Source: a bacterium SM23_31 (GTDB taxonomy: Bacteria; SM23-31). From it: a stretch of DNA of 14,523 nt. The stretch lies in assembly GCA_001304035.1 (NCBI GenBank), contig LJUD01000029.1, forward strand, positions 1 through 14,523. Direction: 5' to 3'. This document shows positions 6,580-13,353 of the stretch, piece after piece. Within the stretch, counting starts at the first letter, position 1; the number at the start of each line of letters is the position of its first letter. The notes beneath the pieces are model-generated. The model was not told the DNA's origin. It worked only from the letters and a program-made list of their open reading frames with translations, and did no database searches. The translations under genes and the position numbers were made by a program.

Positions 6580-7302
6580 ATGACATGCAAAACAAATTCA
6601 AATATATTTTTTACCGTAACATTCCTCTTTATGGCAGGGGCATTATACCTGGTATTTCTGTATGCACCGACCGAAAAGACCATGGGGGACGTACAGCGCA
6701 TATTTTATTTCCATGTGTCCGGTGCATGGATTTCATTTCTGACATTTGCCGTAACGTGTTTCGGCTCAATCGGATTTCTTTACAGGAAAAATGTAAAATG
6801 GGACCGCGTCGCAAGCTCTTCCGCAGAGATTGGTCTTTTGTTTACAACCATCACGTTGATTACCGGCTCTATCTGGGGCAGATATGCCTGGGGTATCTGG
6901 TGGACGTGGGATGCCCGCCTTACATCGATGCTCGTATTGTGGCTGATTTTCCTTTCGTATCTCATGCTGCGCAGTTACATTGAAGAAGAAACCAAACGGG
7001 CGTATGTGTCTTCGGTCGTGGGGATTATCGGATTTCTGGACGTGCCGGTTGTTTATTTTTCAATTCGCTGGTGGCGCACCCAGCACCCTTCTCCGGTCAT
7101 TGCAGGCGGTGAAAGTTCGGGGCTTGAGCCGCCGATGCTGCTCACGTTTATGTTCTGTCTCGCAGCCTTCACTATTTTCTATTTCTTTCTTTTGCGAATA
7201 AGAACAAAGTTGGAAGAAGCACGCGCAGAAGTAGATTTTTTATTCAAAGTTTTGGAACATCAATCAGAGGAATGTACGCCTCCGGCGGTCAACCGGAGGT
7301 AG
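6580..7302 (+). CDS. ccmC: CcmC, haem delivery protein to CcmE
   Basis: CcmC presents haem to CcmE on the outer face of the inner membrane. The 240 residues have six membrane helices and the family motifs GDVQRIFYFHVSGAW (36-50) with haem-ligand His45, the WWD segment WGRYAWGIWWTWDARLTS (99-116), GFLDVPVVYFSIRWWRTQHP (151-170) with the second ligand His169, and a final helix around 187-207. I chose ATG 6580 because GGAGG lies at 6563-6567 and the protein then begins just before the first helix. The frame extends up to 6538, but that part overlaps ccmB. The last residues (TPPAVNRR) are encoded by the GC-rich hairpin at 7279-7299 and are probably a repeat-derived extension of a tail that varies between species. 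Confidence 0.95.
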   Translation: MTCKTNSNIFFTVTFLFMAGALYLVFLYAPTEKTMGDVQRIFYFHVSGAWISFLTFAVTCFGSIGFLYRKNVKWDRVASSSAEIGLLFTTITLITGSIWGRYAWGIWWTWDARLTSMLVLWLIFLSYLMLRSYIEEETKRAYVSSVVGIIGFLDVPVVYFSIRWWRTQHPSPVIAGGESSGLEPPMLLTFMFCLAAFTIFYFFLLRIRTKLEEARAEVDFLFKVLEHQSEECTPPAVNRR

Positions 7303-7325
7303 ATGCGCCTCCGGCGGAAAAAGTA
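7279..7325 (+). repeat. GC-rich hairpin elements across the ccmC end and before ccmD
   Basis: CCTCCGG (7279-7285) pairs with CCGGAGG (7293-7299) inside the last codons of ccmC. A second related block, CGCCTCCGGCGG (7306-7317) followed by AAAAAGTAA, lies between ccmC and ccmD. The second block closely matches the hairpin before ccmF at 1021-1042. The string CGCCTCCGGCGG occurs twice here (7277-7288 and 7306-7317), so this looks like a short duplicated repeat. Confidence 0.55.
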
Positions 7326-7338
7326 AAGGAAATATACA

Positions 7339-7476
7339 ATGGAATATCTTTTTTCGGCTTACCTGGTTATCTGGATACTACTTTCCGGATACATTTTCAT
7401 GTTGCATAAAAAGCAAAACAACCTGTTTAAGGAAATCGAGCGGTTGAAATTGCGCATTCAGCCTGAATCAGAGTAG
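7339..7476 (+). CDS. ccmD: CcmD, small membrane subunit
   Basis: CcmD is a short single-pass membrane protein of the CcmABCD complex, needed for release of haem-loaded CcmE. This 45-residue frame directly follows ccmC, the usual place for ccmD. It opens with MEYLFSAYLVIWILLSGYIF, giving one membrane helix at about residues 4-22. A basic stretch (HKKQ) and an amphipathic, charged helix (LFKEIERLKLRI) then end the protein. This layout and length match CcmD, whose sequence is otherwise poorly conserved. A good ribosome site AAAGGA (7325-7330) sits eight bases before ATG 7339. The 36-base gap after ccmC holds a GC-rich hairpin. No further ccm gene follows. Confidence 0.85.
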   Translation: MEYLFSAYLVIWILLSGYIFMLHKKQNNLFKEIERLKLRIQPESE

Positions 7477-7534
7477 GGTACAAGCGATTATGCCGTTTGT
7501 CCCTGGGAATGTATTATACTATAGTTGGTTCATT

Positions 7535-7568
7535 ATGTAGGAGCAGGTTTTAAACCTGCCCAATACAT
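7535..7568. repeat. GCAGGTTTTAAACCTGC palindrome
   Basis: GCAGGTTT (7543-7550) and AAACCTGC (7552-7559) are perfect inverted arms around one base. They are flanked by a second inverted pair, ATGTA (7535-7539) and TACAT (7564-7568). It lies in the 114-base gap after ccmD and may also act in ending the ccm transcript, although no T run follows. Its nested layout is typical of a dispersed intergenic palindrome. Confidence 0.65.
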
Positions 7569-7590
7569 TGTTTTGGAATCTAAAACTTAA

Positions 7591-9240
7591 ATGAAAATCC
7601 TCTCCGGTTATTTTAAAACCGGTTTTTATACCAAACCGGTATTCAATATCTTTTTAATTTCAGTTATTTATGCCCTGTTTATCACCGGCTACCGCGTCTT
7701 TATATCCGACCAGACGCAGTATTTACTCCTGCCCTTTCGCAAAATATACCCCGGCTTCTGCGTGAACGACTGGTTTGTATGGGGAACGTCGCACTATCAT
7801 TTTTCCTTCTCGTACCTGATTCAACTTTTGTATTACCTGTCTCCGGGAAATATTGAAGCCGGAATGTTTATTGTCTGGTTTATATTTTTATTTGCGCATA
7901 TTCATTCTTTATACTTTTTGACGGAATCACTCGGCGGGACATTCAGGAATTTTCTTGCCGTTATATTCTTCCTTGCAGCATACGCCTCGGTGAGCCTGGG
8001 TGATTCTATTACACATTCCGCAATATTGATACCCGCCTTCATGGCGATACCTGTTACAACCTACGCATTTGCATTCCTGTTTTCCGGAAAGTACAAAACT
8101 GCTTTTCTATTCATCGGTCTTGCGGCATTGATTCACGTGAACTTCGGCGTTATCGGGATTGCTGTTTTTTCGTTATATCTTTTCCTCAATTATAAAGAAA
8201 TTGGATTTAGAACAATATTCACCTGCCTGGCAATATTTTTTATTATCGCCCTGCCGAATTTTCTGCCTGTTCTCATAAACTTTAATAAAAGCGACGAATG
8301 GCTGCGGCTTTCCTACTTTGTAAGGTCGCCGCATCATTATGACCCGCGGACGTTCGGCATTACGGAATGGCTGGAAACGATTATTCCAGTCGTTCTTGCG
8401 CTGTGGTTTCTTATTGTAAAAAGAGAAAACAAACCGGTGATTGAAGTAATTGCCGTAATGATTTGTTTGTTTTGCGGCGTCCTGATTATAAATCTTCTTA
8501 ACGGACCTTTGATTTTTTATACAATATATGTATGGCGGTTTGCGCCGTATTTATTGATATTTTCATATATTATACTTTCAAAAGCACTGTTGTCCGAATT
8601 AAAAATCAATCGAAACGCCTTTTGGATGGTTTTTATCGTAGTATCGTTACTTTTAATATCGCATCATGGTTTAGAGTCCGGATTAAGAAGAGCAGTTATA
8701 CTTTGTGCCGGTATATTTGTTTTTAATAAAATTTTGCAGTATAATATGAATTACGCTGTCCAGACGCTTATTCTAATTTTTCTTATTGTAATCGGAAACG
8801 GTTACAAAGGAATAGATGTTCATAACAAAATCGAAATGATGGAATGGATTAAGAAAAATACGCCGCCGGATGCTCTGTTTCTAACGCCGCCCGACATGGA
8901 AGGAATACGGCTGCATACACACAGGTCTATTGTCGTGAATGTAAAAAGCGCACCTATCGGGGTAGGAACGGAAATGTACGAATGGAAAAACAGACTTGAA
9001 AAAATAACAAATAGTAACTACATAGAAAACATGGAAGAAAAGGGTTTTCAACTGTGGGAAAAATTAACGGAATTCTACTTAAACAATTCACCGGAACAGA
9101 TAAAAAACATCATGTCATTCTATAATACCGATTACTTTATAACCTATACCGATCATAAAGATTTTCATGTTCTAACTGATTCCGGATTTGATAAAGTTTA
9201 TCAGGAAAATAACGCTGCAATCTTTCATCTTTCCAAATAA
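7591..9240 (+). CDS. Polytopic membrane protein, GT-C glycosyltransferase-like
   Basis: The 549-residue protein has about ten membrane helices (residues 15 to roughly 415) and a soluble C-terminal domain of about 130 residues. The first extracytoplasmic loop carries acidic residues (SDQTQY with Asp40, CVNDW with Asp60) near the position of the catalytic Asp in GT-C enzymes. The stretch after the last helix (EMMEWIKKNTPPDALFLTPPDMEG) resembles the start of the soluble domain of GT-C proteins and of DUF6798-type proteins. I assign it to this general class from layout and short motifs, not from a decisive signature. A likely role is transfer of a sugar from a polyprenyl-phosphate carrier on the periplasmic side, which would fit the glycosyltransferase and flippase downstream. 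No strong ribosome site was seen before ATG 7591. Confidence 0.6.
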   Translation: MKILSGYFKTGFYTKPVFNIFLISVIYALFITGYRVFISDQTQYLLLPFRKIYPGFCVNDWFVWGTSHYHFSFSYLIQLLYYLSPGNIEAGMFIVWFIFLFAHIHSLYFLTESLGGTFRNFLAVIFFLAAYASVSLGDSITHSAILIPAFMAIPVTTYAFAFLFSGKYKTAFLFIGLAALIHVNFGVIGIAVFSLYLFLNYKEIGFRTIFTCLAIFFIIALPNFLPVLINFNKSDEWLRLSYFVRSPHHYDPRTFGITEWLETIIPVVLALWFLIVKRENKPVIEVIAVMICLFCGVLIINLLNGPLIFYTIYVWRFAPYLLIFSYIILSKALLSELKINRNAFWMVFIVVSLLLISHHGLESGLRRAVILCAGIFVFNKILQYNMNYAVQTLILIFLIVIGNGYKGIDVHNKIEMMEWIKKNTPPDALFLTPPDMEGIRLHTHRSIVVNVKSAPIGVGTEMYEWKNRLEKITNSNYIENMEEKGFQLWEKLTEFYLNNSPEQIKNIMSFYNTDYFITYTDHKDFHVLTDSGFDKVYQENNAAIFHLSK

Positions 9241-9438
9241 AATGTGTTATATGTTATAATATTTCGTAAATTACTGCGTATTTGAATACCGTTCAATCGA
9301 ACATCATGAACGTACCTCGGCGCGTTCCTATCACGAAGCAGCCACTTTGTGACAGGATTAATACCAACATTGTATTTAAACATTGAAGTAATGTTGGAAA
9401 AAATTATCGGATAAACATTAATCTTAAAATTTAATTTT
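9241..9438. other. Intergenic region with hairpins and short repeats
   Basis: There is no gene here. TCACGAAG (9331-9338) can pair with CTTTGTGA (9345-9352) with one wobble, and GACAGGATTAATA (9351-9363) matches a string at 13205-13217. CCAACATT (9364-9371) and AATGTTGG (9390-9397) are perfect inverted arms. AAAATTATCGGATAAA (9400-9415) recurs exactly at 11441-11456. These look like pieces of dispersed repeats. I see no clear promoter for the methyltransferase gene. Confidence 0.5.
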
Positions 9439-10284
9439 ATGACATTTCATAAGAATGATATTGAGCACACGGTTTGTCCAATGTGTGAATGTGAAAAATA
9501 TAAAAAAGCGTATGATTTTACTCCTTTCGCTGTTGTTCGCTGTGATGCCTGCGGTATTTTTTATCTTAATCCCAGGCCTGCCGAAAATGCTGCATTAAAG
9601 CTCTATGAAGATGATAACTATTATAAAGGTAAGGAAAGAGGATATTCAAATTACTTTTTACAGGAATCTGCGTTGAAAGCCACATTTCGTAAACTGCTGC
9701 AGAATCTAAAAAAGCGGGGTATTTACGGCGGCTCGCTGCTTGAGGTTGGATGCGGATACGGTTATCTTCTCGAAGAAGCAAAGGATTTTTTCGATTATAG
9801 GGCCGGAACTGATTTTTCAGATAATGCGGTGCTTCATGCCGGTAAAAAGGCAGACCTTGTTGTGAAAGGTGGAGTTGAAGCGCTGCCGCCGGAACGTAAA
9901 TTTGATTGTATTATTTCCATGCATGTTATAGAGCATGTTTATACTCCGAAAGAATTTTTAGAGCAATTAATGCCCTATATTAATCCCGGTGGTCGTCTGG
10001 TGATTGGTACGCCTGATATGGGAAGCTTCTGGCGCATCATTATGGGGCGGCGGTGGTCTTCTTTTAAAGTCCCTGAGCATGTTATTTTCTTTGACAAAAA
10101 GTCATTAGCGGATTTAATGCATACTATCGGACTGCAAAATATTGCTATTATTCCTTATCCGCATGCATTTCCTGTATCTTTAGTTGCAGAAAAATTTGGT
10201 ATTTCGTTTCCGTCTTTTTTAGACCGTTTTTATGTCTGGATTCCCGCAACAACAATTGCCATGTACGGTACTCTTTCACAGTGA
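9439..10284 (+). CDS. SAM-dependent methyltransferase with N-terminal zinc motif
   Basis: This is a class I S-adenosylmethionine methyltransferase of 281 residues. The N-terminus has Cys13/Cys16 and Cys35/Cys38 (CPMC, CDAC), a small zinc-binding module common in methyltransferases found in cell-surface sugar clusters. The SAM-binding motif I is LLEVGCGYG (100-108), the acidic end of strand 2 is around Asp125, and HVIEHV (162-167) with the loop NPGGRLVIGTPD (182-193) is typical of the family. WSSFKVPEHVIFFDKKSL (206-223) is a further hallmark of the surface-glycan subgroup. The substrate is unknown; a sugar or lipid-linked glycan is likely from context. The next gene starts eight bases after its stop, with its ribosome site overlapping the stop, so the two are coupled. 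Confidence 0.88.
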   Translation: MTFHKNDIEHTVCPMCECEKYKKAYDFTPFAVVRCDACGIFYLNPRPAENAALKLYEDDNYYKGKERGYSNYFLQESALKATFRKLLQNLKKRGIYGGSLLEVGCGYGYLLEEAKDFFDYRAGTDFSDNAVLHAGKKADLVVKGGVEALPPERKFDCIISMHVIEHVYTPKEFLEQLMPYINPGGRLVIGTPDMGSFWRIIMGRRWSSFKVPEHVIFFDKKSLADLMHTIGLQNIAIIPYPHAFPVSLVAEKFGISFPSFLDRFYVWIPATTIAMYGTLSQ

Positions 10285-10291
10285 GGTAACA

Positions 10292-11245
10292 ATGCATAGT
10301 ATCCCGAAATTTTCTGTGGTAATCCCCTTTTTTCAGGAAGAAGAAAATGTAGAAAAGGTTATCGCAGCTGTCGTTAACGTAATGAAAACGGTTGGTGAGC
10401 TTTATGAAGTGATATGTATTGACGATGGTTCCACGGATAATACCTGGTCGATTCTACAACAGGAAGCGGTTAACCGTCCGGAAATCAGGGCATTTCAATT
10501 AAGCCGTAATTTCGGCAAGGAGTCGGCTTTATGCGCAGGTATGGACAAAGCCCGGGGAGAAGCAGTCATCACTATGGACGGGGACATGCAGCATCCGCCT
10601 GAGTTGATCCCGGAATTTATACGCGTCCGGGAAGAAAACAACGCAAATGTGGTCGAAGGTATAAAAATCGACAGGGGTAAAGAAACTTTTTTCTCCCGGC
10701 TCGGAGCAAAAACATTTTATGCAATATTAAGCAAATTTTCAGGATACGATCTTACCGGCGCTTCCGATTTTAAATTAATGGATAAATATTTTATGAATGC
10801 CTGGCGTCAAATGCCCGAGAGGAGTATTTTTTTCAGGGGAATGTGCGCATGGCTGGGTTTTAAGCATGCGGAAGTCCCTTTTGAAGTTGCACCAAGAAAA
10901 AAAGGGAAAACTAAATGGTCGTTTTTCTCGTTGATTAAATTTGCATTATCGGGTGTCACGGCTTTTTCGTCCCTGCCGCTGCATATAATTACAATTTCCG
11001 GATTCATTTTTCTGATTTTTGCCGTTATCCTGGGCGCTCAGACCCTCTATAATAAACTTGCCGGAATAGCCGTAAGCGGTTTTGCTACGGTAATTCTACT
11101 GCTGTTGATTATCGGAAGCCTTTTAATGATAGGGATCGGTATCACGGGTGAATATATCAGCAGAATTTATAATGAAGTAAAAATGCGACCGAGATATATC
11201 GTTTCTCAAAGCGTTGATAAATACGGGAGTAATAGCGAGGAGTAG
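10292..11245 (+). CDS. Family 2 glycosyltransferase, polyprenyl-phosphate type
   Basis: This enzyme should transfer a sugar from a nucleotide sugar to a polyprenyl phosphate on the cytoplasmic side (DPM1/GtrB/ArnC-like). The 317 residues comprise a GT-A domain with FSVVIPFFQEEENV (7-20), DDGSTD (44-49), LSRNFGKESAL (70-80) and DGDMQHPP (96-103), then two C-terminal membrane helices (about 230-252 and 264-287). The closing signature YISRIYNEVKMRPRYIVS is diagnostic of this subgroup. I chose ATG 10292, which has GAGGT at 10283-10287 just upstream and begins right before the first beta strand. An open frame back to 10232 overlaps the methyltransferase and is unlikely. It pairs naturally with the GT-C-like protein at 7591, since such enzymes make the donors that GT-C proteins use. 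Confidence 0.92.
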   Translation: MHSIPKFSVVIPFFQEEENVEKVIAAVVNVMKTVGELYEVICIDDGSTDNTWSILQQEAVNRPEIRAFQLSRNFGKESALCAGMDKARGEAVITMDGDMQHPPELIPEFIRVREENNANVVEGIKIDRGKETFFSRLGAKTFYAILSKFSGYDLTGASDFKLMDKYFMNAWRQMPERSIFFRGMCAWLGFKHAEVPFEVAPRKKGKTKWSFFSLIKFALSGVTAFSSLPLHIITISGFIFLIFAVILGAQTLYNKLAGIAVSGFATVILLLLIIGSLLMIGIGITGEYISRIYNEVKMRPRYIVSQSVDKYGSNSEE

Positions 11246-11276
11246 ATTGCGTATGCAATAAGTAGTATGAATAAAT

Positions 11277-11411
11277 TGTCAGAACCGCAGATGTACGCAG
11301 ATGAAATGATCCCGCTTAGCGGGATGATTCCGAAGTTTTTGCATAAACCACCACCATGCGGCGGAGAACATCATGGAAATCATTTAATCATAGGCATCTG
11401 CGGTTCTGACA
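11277..11411. mobile_element. MITE-like element with perfect 17-bp inverted ends
   Basis: TGTCAGAACCGCAGATG (11277-11293) is the exact reverse complement of CATCTGCGGTTCTGACA (11395-11411). The interior has a second copy of CGCAGATGAA next to the left end, a hairpin ATCCCGC-TTA-GCGGGAT (11307-11323) and the palindromic pair AAATGAT/ATCATTT. There is no coding capacity. A run of six T follows the right end, so a long-loop hairpin could help terminate the glycosyltransferase transcript. A decayed relative lies at 3562-3668. No clear target-site duplication is visible. It sits between two convergent genes. Confidence 0.65.
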
Positions 11412-11517
11412 TGTTTTTTGTCTCTTCTCGAAATTCTGTTAAAATTATCGGATAAATTTAAATATGGATATTTTTCTAAGGTGCTTATTCCCGTATAATA
11501 CAAAAAATCCAAATATA

Positions 11518-12954
11518 TCATTGACCTTTGGCTAAAGAAGCCGCAATACTTTTTACTTCGTTTATAGAAATTGCGCGCATGATAAAAACCGCTGCACCGT
11601 AAATTAGCAGCGCAAAAGGAATTTTCAGCCAGAACGACGTATATGGCGTGATTAACCAAAGAATAATAAACATCCCCGCAGAAGCAGCCGTTATCCGCAG
11701 ACTATCCTTCCACGGAAAATACCGGGCAAATGGGTTTTTACCGTAATACGAATAACCGGCAAGTATTATACATTCCGATGCGATGCCGGTGTAGCAGCTG
11801 CCGATATACCCTAACCACGGCACTAAAAAAAGAGTAAGCCCAGCCTTAAATAAAAATCCTGTGGCGATAACAACGAGCACTTGTTTCTGTTTGCTGTATG
11901 CATATAAAGAATAAAGACTTACGTAATTCAAATAGTTCGGCACCAGATACCAAACAAGCAATTGTAAAGCGGCTATTGAGCCCGAATATTCTTTTAGACC
12001 ATACATAATGCCTATTATATCTTTCGCAGTTAACGTAATGAAAACCGAAATAGGCAGCACCAAAAACAATAAGAACTTTACGCTCTTCTTATATATTTCT
12101 GCAAATTGCTCCTTGTCTTCGGTAACAATTCGTGATAATACCGGGAAAATGGTGTTACCCACTACGAAAGGAATAAGCAGCAATCCTTCGAGTATCTGCT
12201 GGGATGCTTTGAATAATCCTGTTTCGATATCCCCTCTTATCCATGATAACATCAATATGTCTATTCGCAGGTACAGCGCAGTAATAAATGTTGACACAAA
12301 GAAGGGCAGTCCGCTGCGAAGCAGACCTGTAATTATGCCGGCTTTTATTTTTCCTGTTCCGTATATTGTGAAAAAACGTTTCTGTATCCAAAATACGCCG
12401 GCAAATGCAGCAATAAAAGCTGAGACAGCATAACCCAGCAGGGGAGCGCCTACTTTCATTCCTTGCGATAAAAATATATATGTAATGATTAAAAGGAGGC
12501 TGTTACGCACTATGTAAATTATGCCGTATAGGTCCTGCCGTTCGTATGCCTGAAAGACGGAAATTACAGAGTTAAAAAAGGGCCACGTAAATAATACAAT
12601 TACAGCATACTTCATAGCGTTTTGCTTTACCGGATCAAGCTCGATAAAAAAACCGTACAGCAAAACGCATGAGGCTAATAAAACCGCAAGTGAATATTTT
12701 ATAATTAAGGGGCAAAGAAAATATGACGCACTCTGCCCCTTATCGCCCGGAATGGTCTTAACCATGTACGGTGTCATTCCGTAATCCATCACTACGTCAA
12801 AAATGATGATGAAATTCAGAAGATAGGCAAATATACCCAGAAGCTCGCTGCCCAGGCTACGGGTTATCATTATGAGAAATGCATATACCAGTACCTTGGA
12901 TACAACCTGTGAAATGCCTAAGGATGCAATATTTTGAGTTATGCCGCGCTGCAT
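11518..12954 (-). CDS. Polysaccharide flippase (MOP superfamily, Wzx-like)
   Basis: This protein probably moves lipid-linked oligosaccharides across the inner membrane. The 478 residues are almost entirely hydrophobic with 12-14 predicted helices, the usual size for the family. The opening (ASLGISQVVSKVLVYAFLIMITRSLGSELLGIFAY, 10-44) followed by FDVVMDYGM (52-60) is the typical N-terminal pattern of polysaccharide biosynthesis flippases. LLRSGLPFFVS (211-221) and YLRIDILMLSW (228-238) mark the start of the second half-bundle. It runs convergently to the glycosyltransferase, with the inverted-end element between them. It could equally be called an O-antigen or teichoic-acid type exporter, and the substrate cannot be read from sequence. 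The start is ATG at 12954, with no strong ribosome site. Confidence 0.88.
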   Translation of the reverse strand: MQRGITQNIASLGISQVVSKVLVYAFLIMITRSLGSELLGIFAYLLNFIIIFDVVMDYGMTPYMVKTIPGDKGQSASYFLCPLIIKYSLAVLLASCVLLYGFFIELDPVKQNAMKYAVIVLFTWPFFNSVISVFQAYERQDLYGIIYIVRNSLLLIITYIFLSQGMKVGAPLLGYAVSAFIAAFAGVFWIQKRFFTIYGTGKIKAGIITGLLRSGLPFFVSTFITALYLRIDILMLSWIRGDIETGLFKASQQILEGLLLIPFVVGNTIFPVLSRIVTEDKEQFAEIYKKSVKFLLFLVLPISVFITLTAKDIIGIMYGLKEYSGSIAALQLLVWYLVPNYLNYVSLYSLYAYSKQKQVLVVIATGFLFKAGLTLFLVPWLGYIGSCYTGIASECIILAGYSYYGKNPFARYFPWKDSLRITAASAGMFIILWLITPYTSFWLKIPFALLIYGAAVFIMRAISINEVKSIAASLAKGQ

Positions 12955-13071
12955 GTAAAATATTTAATTATGCTAATACAATCCTTGTAACTTTGAGCTT
13001 AATAATATTCTAAAATTGTAACTTACGTTGTGCTATTGTTTTTAACGGCTATTAAGCAATTACACTTTTGC

Positions 13072-13103
13072 GGTAGCCGCCCCAAGTAATAAAGGCGGCT
13101 ACC
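13072..13103. repeat. 10-bp inverted repeat GGTAGCCGCC
   Basis: GGTAGCCGCC (13072-13081) and GGCGGCTACC (13094-13103) are perfect inverted arms with a 12-base AT-rich loop. They are strikingly GC-rich against AT-rich surroundings. No T run follows on either strand, so a simple terminator is unlikely. A dispersed palindromic repeat or a protein-binding site is possible. Confidence 0.7.
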
Positions 13104-13197
13104 AACGAAGTTTTATGAATAATTCATATAAAATAATAATTTTTTTCTTTATAAAAAATCGAAAAAATATTTTGACATGATAATTGCCTGAACCATC

Positions 13198-13249
13198 CCT
13201 ATGGGACAGGATTAATAAGATAAAAAATCCGGTTTATCATGTTGATCCT
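13198..13249. repeat. GACAGGATTAATA dispersed repeat
   Basis: GGATTAATAAGAT (13209-13221) and ATCATGTTGATCC (13236-13248) are imperfect inverted arms (10 of 13 positions). The left arm string GACAGGATTAATA (13205-13217) also occurs at 9351-9363. I recall similar CAGGATTAACA-type palindromes as common intergenic repeats in environmental bacterial genomes. Confidence 0.45.
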
Positions 13250-13295
13250 CTCTAAATTAAAGTTATTTTTTATTCATGTTAATCGATTTATAGTA

Positions 13296-13324
13296 TTGAG
13301 TTACAGGCTTTTTTATGTTATATT
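13296..13324 (+). promoter_or_regulatory. Predicted sigma70-type promoter for the glcD-like gene
   Basis: A -35 box TTGAGT (13296-13301) and a -10 box TATATT (13319-13324) are 17 bases apart. Transcription would start near 13331, about 23 bases before ATG 13354. It has the same -10 hexamer and spacing as the promoter predicted upstream of ccmE. Confidence 0.5.
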
Positions 13325-13353
13325 AAAATTGATTGACCATTCGGAATAAAGTT

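Larger units (their letters stand above)
12955..13295. other. AT-rich divergent intergenic region with repeats
   Basis: This lies between the divergent flippase and glcD-like genes and has no gene of its own. It holds the 10-bp inverted repeat at 13072-13103 and the GACAGGATTAATA-type element at about 13198-13249. A very AT-rich stretch covers 13125-13172. A TTGACA at 13172-13177 has no convincing -10 box 16-18 bases downstream. I could not find a clear promoter for the flippase gene. Confidence 0.5.

Noticed and set aside
6143..6601. Long antisense frame opposite ccmB (152 codons)
   Set aside because: It is a mirror of the ccmB coding sequence with low-complexity Ser/Ile/Lys content and no independent signals.
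10232..10291. Upstream start of the glycosyltransferase at 10232
   Set aside because: It overlaps the methyltransferase in another frame; ATG 10292 has GAGGT upstream and directly precedes the first conserved strand.
11267..11455. Open frame of 62 codons across the inverted-end element
   Set aside because: It is a translation of the repeat sequence itself, with no ribosome site and no protein-like features.
13172..13202. TTGACA at 13172 as a promoter
   Set aside because: No acceptable -10 box lies 16-18 bases downstream; the 13296-13324 pair is better placed and better matched.
12955..13353. Possible CRISPR or tRNA in the repeat-rich gap
   Set aside because: The repeats are single inverted pairs with no regular spacing, and no tRNA cloverleaf elements were found by eye.
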